Shown here piece by piece: positions 1 through 5,120 of a stretch of 5,736 nucleotides of DNA. Position 1 is the stretch's first letter, and each line of letters begins with the position of its first letter. The position numbers and the translations under genes were made by a program. This DNA is from SIG607 sp045586405 (GTDB lineage: Bacteria; Bacillota; Clostridia; Oscillospirales; Acutalibacteraceae). The notes beneath the pieces were generated by a model. The model worked only from the letters and a program-made list of their open reading frames with translations, had not been told where the DNA came from and searched no databases. The stretch covers positions 1 to 5,736 of the forward strand of contig JAZNAG010000105.1 in NCBI GenBank assembly GCA_045586405.1, given 5' to 3'.

Positions 1-43
1 TGGGACAAACGAAAAAAAGGGTAAAATTGGCTTGGTCGAGATG

Positions 44-59
44 TGATTTGAGCAAATCA
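44..59. other. Short inverted repeat, possible operator
   Basis: TGATTTG and CAAATCA form a perfect 7-bp inverted repeat around a 2-base centre. It lies about 70 bases upstream of the AbrB-like leader at 130. No promoter can be placed with confidence next to it, so a regulatory role is only a guess; chance is possible in AT-rich sequence. Confidence 0.25.
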
Positions 60-65
60 ATAAAT

Positions 66-97
66 CCAGAAAACCCGCATAAACACTGGGTTTTTGG
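66..97. repeat. Isolated copy of the GCATAAACACTGGGTTTT core repeat
   Basis: AAAACCC (70-76) and GGGTTTT (88-94) form a 7-bp hairpin stem around the loop GCATAAACACT. The same core, with the same loop, recurs inside the repeat module at 191-216 and, more diverged, at 5191-5216. This copy lacks the outer AGGGCAAACC arms that surround the other two. It is therefore either a remnant of a module or a separate member of an intergenic repeat family. A recombination core or a weak terminator are alternatives the sequence does not decide between. Confidence 0.5.
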
Positions 98-129
98 CAC
101 GTTTTAGAGTAGAGAAAAGGAGTAAATAT

Positions 130-192
130 ATGAAAGCAACAGGTATTGTACGTCGCATAGAGGCTTGTGTTATAATAGGGCAAACCGCCTGA
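130..192 (+). pseudogene. AbrB/SpoVT N-terminal fragment or leader peptide, copy 1
   Basis: A good ribosome site (AAGGAG, 117-122, seven bases before the ATG) precedes a 20-codon frame beginning MKATGIVRRIEACVII and ending at TGA 190. The first ten residues match the N-terminal strand of AbrB/SpoVT-type swapped-hairpin regulators, which classically begin MKATGIVRRIDDLGRVVIP. Here the similarity breaks off where the next strand should form, and the frame runs straight into the repeat module at 174. No DNA-binding dimer could form from this length. A second copy sits at 5052-5120. The two differ in six of the first fifteen codons, and five of those differences are synonymous, which suggests past or present coding constraint. 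I cannot tell a decayed gene from a real leader peptide. Confidence 0.5.
168..176 (+). promoter_or_regulatory. Extended -10 promoter-like element in the leader
   Basis: TGTTATAAT is a perfect extended -10 (TG-n-TATAAT). A weak -35-like TTGTAC lies at 146-151 with a long 19-base spacer. A transcript would start inside the palindromic repeat. The second module keeps the equivalent element as TGTTATTAT at 5090-5098. Because it overlaps leader codons 13-16, the match could also be a by-product of the coding sequence. Confidence 0.35.
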
Positions 193-273
193 AACCTGCA
201 TAAACACTGGGTTTTTCGCCGGTTTGCCCTATTGAACACAAGGGTGCCAAAATAGGGTTTTCGGCGGTTTTTA
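174..273. repeat. Palindrome-bearing direct repeat module, copy 1
   Basis: This stretch aligns without gaps to 5175-5273: by eye 82 of 99 bases from 175 onward are identical. The 14-base arm AATAGGGCAAACCG (174-187) pairs perfectly with CGGTTTGCCCTATT (220-233). The loop between them carries the GCATAAACACTGGGTTTT core. Downstream, GGGTTTT and GCGGTTTTTA blocks are also shared with the other copy. The shape, a conserved long stem with variable interior and no open frame, resembles a structured RNA, a non-autonomous palindromic element or a recombination site. No transposase or integrase is visible in the window. Confidence 0.7.
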
Positions 274-352
274 GAAAGGAGGGCTTGTTTCTAAGAACAC
301 GCATCAGAAATACATACTCTGAGTAGCCAAAATTAAATATTCATACTATCAC
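274..352. other. Gene-free spacer with an orphan ribosome-site sequence
   Basis: AAAGGAGGG at 275-283 is a textbook Shine-Dalgarno sequence, but no usable start codon or open frame follows; frames after it close within about 15 codons. TACTC-T-GAGTA at 315-325 is a minor palindrome. Otherwise I see nothing in this spacer. It may be the stub of a lost gene. Confidence 0.35.
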
Positions 353-392
353 AAAGCCGGATGAGCGTTAAAGCTTGTTCGGCTTTAGTTTT
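353..392 (+). terminator. Rho-independent terminator-like hairpin
   Basis: AAAGCCG (353-359) pairs with CGGCTTT (380-386) around a 20-base loop, followed by AGTTTT. The large loop makes it weaker than a classical terminator. Its place directly before the regulator's promoter fits a role in insulating that promoter from transcription started in the repeat module. Confidence 0.5.
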
Positions 393-402
393 CAAAAAGG
401 TG

Positions 403-431
403 TTGCATTATGCGGAAAAACGCAGTATAAT
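403..431 (+). promoter_or_regulatory. Sigma-A type promoter of the regulator gene
   Basis: The -35 TTGCAT (403-408) and the perfect -10 TATAAT (426-431) are separated by 17 bases, the ideal spacing. Transcription would start near 438, giving a leader of about 50 bases before the ATG at 489. One palindrome lies in the spacer and another just after the expected start site, a classical arrangement for repression. Confidence 0.8.
407..428. promoter_or_regulatory. Operator-like imperfect palindrome 1 (TATGCGG box)
   Basis: TATGCGG, an A-rich centre and CGCA-g-TAT form an imperfect palindrome filling the spacer between -35 and -10. Aligned to the perfect palindrome at 442-463 it matches at 16 of 22 positions. 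A protein bound here would block RNA polymerase. The likeliest ligand is the regulator encoded just downstream, but this is inference. Confidence 0.6.
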
Positions 432-441
432 AGAGAAAATC

Positions 442-463
442 AATATGCGGAAATCCGCATATT
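442..463. promoter_or_regulatory. Operator-like perfect palindrome 2 (TATGCGGA box)
   Basis: AATATGCGGA (442-451) and TCCGCATATT (454-463) are perfect 10-base arms around AA. It begins about four bases after the predicted transcription start and ends 25 bases before the ATG. It lies 35 bp from the related site at 407-428. As RNA it could also fold into a hairpin in the leader, so a role in mRNA structure is an alternative to operator function. Confidence 0.65.
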
Positions 464-488
464 ACGAGAATAGGAAAAGGGTGCAACT

Positions 489-1730
489 ATGAAAATGATT
501 ACAGCACAGCAAGCGGCACAAAAATGGGATACATCAACAAGGAATGTGCAGGACCTGTGTCGGAGAGGACGCGTTCCCGGTGCTCAGCGTTGGGGCGTTG
601 CCTGGATGATTCCCGATAACGCTTCACGTCCTGCAGATGCAAGACGTAAAGAAAATAAAGCAAGTGGTAAAATCGGTAATGTACCGCTTGTTCGCAAGAG
701 TCCGTTTTTGGACATGACCGACCTGTATAATACTCCCGGCACAGCAGATGCGGTTATAGAATCACTTGCCTATCATCCCGAAGCGCAGCAACTGTTTGCC
801 GCAGAAATTGCCTATAGCCGCGGTGAAATTGATAAGGTTTACGAGCACGCCACCTATTTTTTGCAGCAGCACAGCGGCTTTTATGCCACACTTTCCGGCG
901 GTATGCTTTTAGGATTGGTTGCTATGTGGAAGGGGGATGTGAGGCTTTGGCAGGAGGCAAAAAAGCATATGTACGAGGCGCCGTGGAAGGATGAAAACGA
1001 TCGTGATATTATCTTGCTTTCCATTGCCTCCACAGATCTTTCCATCCGAAATACCAAGGATTTCCCAGACTGGTTTTATCGAGGACGCTTTGAGCACCTG
1101 CCTACCGATGCGCACCCTGCAGCACGAGTGTTTTATATAAAATATCTATTGGTATTTGCTCAAGAACTTGCGACAGGACGCTTTCATTTGGAAGATGTAA
1201 CAGGTCTTGGTCTTATGCGTTCCCATCCCTTTATTATGGAGCCGATGATCGCACAGGCGACAGCCGAGAAAACCGTAATGTCCGAAATCTATCTGAGACT
1301 ATTGTGCTCGATCACCTATCATCAAACGGGTGATGATACCAATGCCGCTTTTCATTTAGACAGAGCAATTAACCTCTGCCTCGCAGACGGGCTATACGGC
1401 CCGCTTGTTGAGCACCGCCGACAACTTGGTCTATTCTTGGATGAAAGGCTTCTTTTAATTGACCCTGATGCCGCTAAAAAGGTCAAGGAGCTTCATAAGG
1501 TTTTACATGAAGGCTGGGTTAAACTCCATAATGCTGTCACCGAGAACAACATCACTTCAAAGCTTTCTGACCGCGAGCGTGAGATTGCGCGTCTGGCAGC
1601 CTTCAATCTGTCCGACGAACAAATAGCCAACCACCTGCATATATCAAAATCTACTGTTAAATCTATGATACAAACAGCGCGAAACAAGACAGGAATCATT
1701 GACCGAAGTGAGTTCGGCGCTTACATATAA
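489..1730 (+). CDS. Two-HTH transcriptional regulator (excisionase-like HTH plus LuxR-type HTH)
   Basis: The protein has 413 residues. Residues 3-53 (ITAQQAAQKW through PDNASRPADARR) resemble the excisionase/MerR-like helix-turn-helix found at the start of many Clostridia proteins. Residues about 359-408 are a clear LuxR/GerE-type helix-turn-helix: LSDREREIARLA, then SDEQIANHLHISKSTVK. The middle is helical, and segments near 105-124, 141-161 and 271-298 look like TPR-type repeats, as in MalT-like LuxR regulators; I assign that by pattern only. There is no receiver domain and no visible nucleotide-binding loop, so the input signal is unknown. The ATG at 489 is chosen because AAGGG sits seven bases upstream; ATG 495 is less well spaced. 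Its promoter carries two related palindromes, which suggests autoregulation. It is separated by a hairpin from the operon downstream, its probable target. Confidence 0.85.
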   Translation: MKMITAQQAAQKWDTSTRNVQDLCRRGRVPGAQRWGVAWMIPDNASRPADARRKENKASGKIGNVPLVRKSPFLDMTDLYNTPGTADAVIESLAYHPEAQQLFAAEIAYSRGEIDKVYEHATYFLQQHSGFYATLSGGMLLGLVAMWKGDVRLWQEAKKHMYEAPWKDENDRDIILLSIASTDLSIRNTKDFPDWFYRGRFEHLPTDAHPAARVFYIKYLLVFAQELATGRFHLEDVTGLGLMRSHPFIMEPMIAQATAEKTVMSEIYLRLLCSITYHQTGDDTNAAFHLDRAINLCLADGLYGPLVEHRRQLGLFLDERLLLIDPDAAKKVKELHKVLHEGWVKLHNAVTENNITSKLSDREREIARLAAFNLSDEQIANHLHISKSTVKSMIQTARNKTGIIDRSEFGAYI

Positions 1731-1773
1731 ATCATTCTTTTTTCGCCTTTTCGGTAGGATGTTTTTTTAGAAT

Positions 1774-1820
1774 AAATCCTTTATACTGTTATTGTAAGCA
1801 GTGTAAAGGATTTTTCTTTT
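1774..1820 (+). terminator. Hairpin with T-tract between regulator and operon
   Basis: AAATCCTTTA (1774-1783) pairs with TAAAGGATTT (1804-1813). After one T-G pair the stem continues with ACTG/CAGT, giving about 15 pairs and a 10-base loop, then TTTTTCTTTT. The stem is AT-rich but long, and the T-tract is good. It fits a terminator for the regulator gene. It ends only 15 bases before the next ATG, so it could equally act as an attenuator or operator for the downstream operon, for which I see no convincing separate promoter. Confidence 0.7.
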
Positions 1821-1835
1821 GCAAAGGAGGGTGCC

Positions 1836-2159
1836 ATGGTTAAGTTAGGTACACCCCCAAAAGAGGGTGATCTTTATAAAAGAATAACTATTGGACAGCA
1901 CATCTTCGAACTCAGATATGGCTATTATACCGAATTGGACAGAGCTTTCGGTGAGCCGGCTGTCATCTTTCCGGAGCTTTCAGAGGAAAAGCTATATAAT
2001 GAGGTCGGCTACCGAATTGTTACAGCCGTTCAAGATCCTTGTGAGTTTTACGAAGCTTCGGGGCGAAAAACAAAAGATGAAAGCTGCATAGGGTGCATTC
2101 ATTATTCACCCCCCAGCGATGATATAGGGATATGTAAATGTATACATAATATGAAATAA
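1836..2159 (+). CDS. Small Cys-rich protein of unknown function
   Basis: The 107-residue protein has no signal peptide or membrane segment, so it is probably cytosolic. AAAGGAGG ends five bases before the ATG. The N-terminal half has the phrase IFELRYGYYTELDRAFGEP, then IFPEL, and later VTAVQDPCEFY. The C-terminal end holds C84-x2-C87, then C100-x-C102, with C69 and histidines 89 and 104 nearby, a plausible metal site. The layout (ELRYGYY, VTxxQ, C-x2-C, GIC-x-C) resembles uncharacterised small proteins I associate with gut Clostridia, often in accessory regions; that is recollection, not a search result. It is the first gene of the run and is 22 bases from the next gene, which itself has two zinc ribbons. 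No biochemical role can be named. Confidence 0.8.
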   Translation: MVKLGTPPKEGDLYKRITIGQHIFELRYGYYTELDRAFGEPAVIFPELSEEKLYNEVGYRIVTAVQDPCEFYEASGRKTKDESCIGCIHYSPPSDDIGICKCIHNMK

Positions 2160-2181
2160 AGGATGACAAAGGAGGTGCAAC

Positions 2182-3033
2182 ATGGGCTTTTTAGAGAGGG
2201 CAATCAGACGAGGTGTAAGTGATGCTGTCGGCAAAGCCGTAGGTAATGCAGTTCGTCAGGCGGTTGAACCCGCAGCAACCAATCTTGTAAATCAGGCAAC
2301 TCAGTCTATCGACAAAGCAACTCAAAATTCACAGCAACAGACACAGCGTTCTACAGGTCTTGAAGGGGCTATGTCAAACCTTGAAAGCAAACTGCAAGGA
2401 TATGCCACCGAAGCGGCAAAGAATACAAAGGTTTGTCCTAACTGTGGCAAACCAAACGGTGCGGACAAGAAATTCTGTGCCGACTGCGGTACTAAGCTAC
2501 CCGAACAGACACTTGCAGAAGGCGCTGTATGCGTGAACTGTGGCACACAGAACAACATAGGCACGAAGTTCTGCCAGAACTGCGGTGCAAAGCTCCCTGC
2601 AACTATTCAGGAAGAACAAGCCAAAGCCGAGCGTGATGCGGCAATTATGGCAGAATGGGATGAAAAACTTCCGCAGTATCCCAAATGGAACTGCGGTGGC
2701 GCAAACTTTGAAATTAACGAATACGAGGTCGGCTTCTATGGGTTCTCTGCGGATTTTGCAGGTAATCATTTAGCCGCCAGTCAGGCAGTTGAAAACTACA
2801 GGCAGTTGCTTTTACAAAACGGATTCCGTCAGGCAGGTCAGTATCCGAGTATGAATCATCTGTATAAGATGATCGGTGGTGTTTGTTATCACGTAGATAC
2901 CGAGCATTGTTTCGAGGGTGATCCCGACTGTCCTAATATTGGTTTTGATAAATCAGAGCCTTACGGTGGTTTCAACTATGTCAAACCCGAACCTAAGAAA
3001 GCCACAAGTTTGAAAGACTTGTTTGGACTTTAA
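2182..3033 (+). CDS. Double zinc-ribbon protein with AVG-repeat N-terminus
   Basis: The 283-residue protein has three parts. Residues 14-29 are four tetrads, DAVG KAVG NAVR QAVE, giving an Ala/Val/Gly helix with small residues every fourth position; this suggests helix packing or membrane association. A Gln/Asn/Ser-rich linker follows. Two zinc ribbons come next: C85-x2-C88-x10-C99-x2-C102 and C117-x2-C120-x10-C131-x2-C134. After a charged helix, residues about 165-270 form a domain I do not recognise, with W169, C171, C235, C243 and C250, the phrase YHVDTEHCFEGDPDC and an ending GGFNYVKPEP. There is no signal peptide or long hydrophobic segment. AAAGGAGGTG precedes the ATG with good spacing. 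Zinc ribbons of this type usually mediate protein or nucleic-acid contacts, and the same ribbon recurs in two downstream genes. Function unknown. Confidence 0.88.
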   Translation: MGFLERAIRRGVSDAVGKAVGNAVRQAVEPAATNLVNQATQSIDKATQNSQQQTQRSTGLEGAMSNLESKLQGYATEAAKNTKVCPNCGKPNGADKKFCADCGTKLPEQTLAEGAVCVNCGTQNNIGTKFCQNCGAKLPATIQEEQAKAERDAAIMAEWDEKLPQYPKWNCGGANFEINEYEVGFYGFSADFAGNHLAASQAVENYRQLLLQNGFRQAGQYPSMNHLYKMIGGVCYHVDTEHCFEGDPDCPNIGFDKSEPYGGFNYVKPEPKKATSLKDLFGL

Positions 3034-3059
3034 TAAATTGAAAAAGGGGGAACAACACC

Positions 3060-3767
3060 ATGAAGAAATTATTAGCAATTTTTATTGCGGTCATGATGCT
3101 GCTCTCACTAGCAGCGTGTGGGTTAAACGGTGAAATTCAAGGCGGCATTGACCGCGGCGGAGAATCACAGGTTGAAAACCAAGATTCCGACGGCAACAAT
3201 GAAGAAAATAACGCACCGAAAACAGATAAATCAAGAACACTTGATTTGTATAAGGAATATTTCAGCGGCCCTTATACTCTGCGAGTGGAAAACTATGTAA
3301 AGGATTTCCGAGATCCTGATACCAAGACATTAAGCAGCAAAACACTCAATGTTGTAGACGGCTCTAAATCCTACTCTGAAACTACAAGTTCACCCGATTT
3401 TGAATTGAGTACAGCGACAGTGGTTATAGATGATTACAAATACACTCTTTACCATACTACAAAGATGATTGTTCGTTCCGCTGTTAGCAGTAAGAAAACC
3501 GGCAACGTGATAGTAATGCATGATGAAGCATTCTATAACGATATGCTCGGTGATGTGGAAGAAAAAGAAATTTTCGGCGAAAAGTACGAATGTGAAAAAT
3601 TCTCTTCTTCGGGAACAAAGATTACATACTGTTATAAGGGTGATGAACTCAAATACATAATCGCAGATAGTGGCGGTGTGGATATTATTTTCGGAGTTGT
3701 GGAATTGACGAAAGGTGCGGATAGCACTTACTTTGAACTTCCCGAAGACTATGAAAAGAACTACTAA
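3060..3767 (+). CDS. Surface lipoprotein, possibly LolA/LppX-like fold
   Basis: The 235-residue product starts MKK followed by a hydrophobic stretch and the lipobox L17-A-A-C20, so it should be exported by Sec, lipidated on C20 and anchored outside the membrane. Residues 21-58 are a polar Gly/Asn/Glu/Asp spacer. The mature domain (about 60-235) is rich in alternating beta-strand patterns: YTLRVENY, DDYKYTLYH, EKYECEKF, TYCYKGDELKYI, and ends TYFELPEDYEKN. That order (outer strands, a GEKYECE turn, a DELKYI strand, then FELPEDY) reminds me of LolA/LppX-like lipid-binding barrels in Clostridia lipoproteins, but this is pattern recognition only. C178 and C191 might form a disulfide. AAAAAGGGGG lies nine bases before the ATG. 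It is 26 bases after the double zinc-ribbon gene and 17 before a membrane zinc-ribbon gene, so it is likely the outside part of the same assembly. Confidence 0.88.
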   Translation: MKKLLAIFIAVMMLLSLAACGLNGEIQGGIDRGGESQVENQDSDGNNEENNAPKTDKSRTLDLYKEYFSGPYTLRVENYVKDFRDPDTKTLSSKTLNVVDGSKSYSETTSSPDFELSTATVVIDDYKYTLYHTTKMIVRSAVSSKKTGNVIVMHDEAFYNDMLGDVEEKEIFGEKYECEKFSSSGTKITYCYKGDELKYIIADSGGVDIIFGVVELTKGADSTYFELPEDYEKNY

Positions 3768-3784
3768 AGGAGGAGGTTGACGAT

Positions 3785-4333
3785 ATGGCAAGATTTTGTA
3801 CCGAGTGCGGAAAAGAAATCGCTGACGGCGTTGCATTCTGCACCGAATGCGGCACAAAGTTTGAAGCAAACGAGCCAAAGCTTGTATCTGCTCCGCCTCC
3901 CGTTACACAGTCGCCTGTGGCTCAGGTGAATACGCAGCCGAGCTATTCGCCACCTGTTGCGGATAATCAGAACAAGGTAATATCAACAGGACTTTACATA
4001 GGCCTTATGATATTGTTCGCAGTACCTATCATTGGTTTTATTGCATGTATCATAATGGCTTTTACGGCAAAAAACAAAAATATTAAAAACTATGCACGTG
4101 CAACGCTTATTTGGATGATTATAGCGTTTGTGCTGTTAGCAATTCTAATCGCCATTGTGTCTGTATTAGCGAATACTCTTACCAATTACATAAATCAAAT
4201 GACGGACGGACAATTTGGCGGGCTCGGAGATTTCTTCGGACAATTTAATGAAATTAAGGATTCGATGAACGAATTGAACGGTATCACAGAACAGTTTGGA
4301 AACGGCGACCTAAGTGGTCTGCCGTTAGAGTAA
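3785..4333 (+). CDS. Zinc-ribbon membrane protein with two TM helices
   Basis: The 182-residue protein opens with a zinc ribbon, C5-x2-C8-x10-C19-x2-C22. A Pro/Gln/Val-rich linker (about 32-62) leads to two hydrophobic helices near 68-93 and 107-130, joined by a short basic loop (AKNKNIKNYARATLIW). The tail is Gly/Phe/Asn-rich and probably unstructured. The loop-helix pattern, IPIIGF then KNYARA-LIW, resembles a small membrane domain common in Clostridia zinc-ribbon proteins. The basic loop and the ribbon should both be cytoplasmic. The ribosome site AGGAGGAGG begins right after the stop codon of the lipoprotein gene, which implies tight co-expression. It shares its head module with the next gene, but the membrane part is different. 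No enzyme motif is visible. Confidence 0.88.
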   Translation: MARFCTECGKEIADGVAFCTECGTKFEANEPKLVSAPPPVTQSPVAQVNTQPSYSPPVADNQNKVISTGLYIGLMILFAVPIIGFIACIIMAFTAKNKNIKNYARATLIWMIIAFVLLAILIAIVSVLANTLTNYINQMTDGQFGGLGDFFGQFNEIKDSMNELNGITEQFGNGDLSGLPLE

Positions 4334-4355
4334 AAAAGAATTGGAGGAAATAACT

Positions 4356-4898
4356 ATGGCATTCTGTGGAAAATGTGGAACTAAAGTTGAAGAAGGTATT
4401 AAATTCTGCTCTAACTGTGGCGAGGCTATCGGTGCTCCTGCACCCGAACAACAGGCTCAGCAGGCACCTCCCGTAGCAGAACGACCTGCAGCAAATCAGA
4501 ACGACTTTTCGGCAAAGGTAGCGGCACTTAATAATACCGCCGATACTACTGCTGACTACGATGCAAACGATATATCACAAAATAAGGCAATGGGTATTTT
4601 AGCGTACTTCGGCCCGCTGTGCTTTATCCCGATGTTTGCAGCAAAGGGCTCAAAATTTGCCCGCTTCCATGCTAATCAGGGCTTAGTTCTTCTGATTGCC
4701 TGCGTAGCATGGTCTATTGCATCAAGTATACTTAATTCAATTATTCTTGCGATTTCTTGGAGATTGTATTTCATCACCAGTATTATTAGCCTGTTATCGA
4801 TTGTCTTTGCGATTCTTGCCATCATTGGTATTATCAACGCCGCAAATGGCAAGGCAAAGGAACTCCCGATAATCGGAAAAATCAAAATTTTGAAATAA
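4356..4898 (+). CDS. Zinc-ribbon membrane protein with DUF4870/Tic20-like domain
   Basis: The 180-residue protein begins MAFCGKCG. The frame also allows a TTG start at 4341, but that TTG overlaps GGAGG (4343-4347), which is the ribosome site of ATG 4356, so the ATG is chosen. The zinc ribbon is C4-x2-C7-x10-C18-x2-C21. A Gln/Ala/Pro-rich linker (24-75) is followed by about three hydrophobic segments: 79-96, 109-133 and 137-161. The phrases NKAMGILAYFGPL, then FARFHANQGL, and the ending IINAANGKAKELPIIGKIKIL are typical of the DUF4870/Tic20-like family of small membrane proteins, whose function is not established. It is the last gene of the run and is followed by a strong terminator. Its ribbon is close to that of the preceding gene, which suggests a shared partner. 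Confidence 0.9.
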   Translation: MAFCGKCGTKVEEGIKFCSNCGEAIGAPAPEQQAQQAPPVAERPAANQNDFSAKVAALNNTADTTADYDANDISQNKAMGILAYFGPLCFIPMFAAKGSKFARFHANQGLVLLIACVAWSIASSILNSIILAISWRLYFITSIISLLSIVFAILAIIGIINAANGKAKELPIIGKIKILK

Positions 4899-4910
4899 TC
4901 CTATAAACCA

Positions 4911-4949
4911 AAAAGGCGGTGACCGTAAGTGTCATCGCCTTTCTCCTTT
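4911..4949 (+). terminator. Rho-independent terminator of the five-gene operon
   Basis: AAAGGCG-g-TGAC (4912-4923) pairs with GTCA-t-CGCCTTT (4931-4942), 12 pairs with one G-T, around a 7-base loop, followed by a T-rich CTCCTTT. It lies 13 bases after the stop codon of the last zinc-ribbon gene. Both flanks have A or T runs, so it may also work on the opposite strand. Confidence 0.88.
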
Positions 4950-5051
4950 GCTTAAATTTTATAATAAAAACATTTGGAAAATCTGCTCATAATTTCTACA
5001 AAAAGTGTGATACTAATATCACATTAAAATTGTAAAAGAGGAGATTTATAT
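4950..5051. promoter_or_regulatory. Spacer with palindrome upstream of leader copy 2
   Basis: TGTGATA and TATCACA (5006-5023) form a perfect inverted repeat around CTAA. The half-sites resemble TGTGA/TCACA of CRP/FNR-type regulators, but the centre is two bases wider than the classical spacing. A ribosome site, GAGGAG (5038-5043), follows eight bases before the ATG at 5052. No convincing promoter is visible nearby, and no regulator is known to bind here. Confidence 0.35.
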
Positions 5052-5120
5052 ATGAAAGCAACAGGAATAGTTCGTAGAATAGAGGAATGTGTTATTATAA
5101 CCTCTAAAAACAGTTACTAA
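5052..5120 (+). pseudogene. AbrB/SpoVT N-terminal fragment or leader peptide, copy 2
   Basis: GAGGAG at 5038-5043 precedes a 22-codon frame starting MKATGIVRRIEECVII and ending at TAA 5118. It shares fourteen of its first fifteen residues with the frame at 130-192, though the DNA differs in six of those codons (GGA for GGT, ATA for ATT, GTT for GTA, AGA for CGC, GAA for GCT, ATT for ATA). Only GAA/GCT changes the amino acid. The end of the frame runs into a hairpin-bearing insertion that is absent from copy 1. As in copy 1, the AbrB fold is cut off after the first strand. It may be a broken AbrB gene, a translated leader, or a conserved DNA site that happens to be readable. Confidence 0.5.

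Noticed and set aside
3..107. Plus-strand frame open from the left edge, possibly the end of an upstream gene
   Set aside because: It passes straight through the hairpin core at 66-97, which is an intergenic repeat elsewhere in the window, and the short translation resembles no family I know; other frames stop at 24 and 46, and none can be called a gene end with confidence.
57..239. 60-codon minus-strand frame across the left repeat region
   Set aside because: It runs through the palindromic repeat and the AbrB-like leader, has no ribosome site and shows no recognisable protein pattern.
3390..3878. 162-codon open frame on the minus strand
   Set aside because: It lies opposite the lipoprotein gene and the start of the next gene, has no ribosome site and its translation shows no family features; it is a shadow of the plus-strand genes.
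4341..4355. TTG start for the last zinc-ribbon gene, adding five residues
   Set aside because: The TTG overlaps GGAGG, which is ideally placed as the ribosome site for ATG 4356; starting at the ATG also puts the zinc ribbon at residue 4, as in the paralogous upstream gene.
5006..5023. CRP-type operator
   Set aside because: Half-sites TGTGA and TCACA are present, but the centre is eight bases rather than the classical six and no promoter is evident nearby; kept only as an unassigned palindrome.
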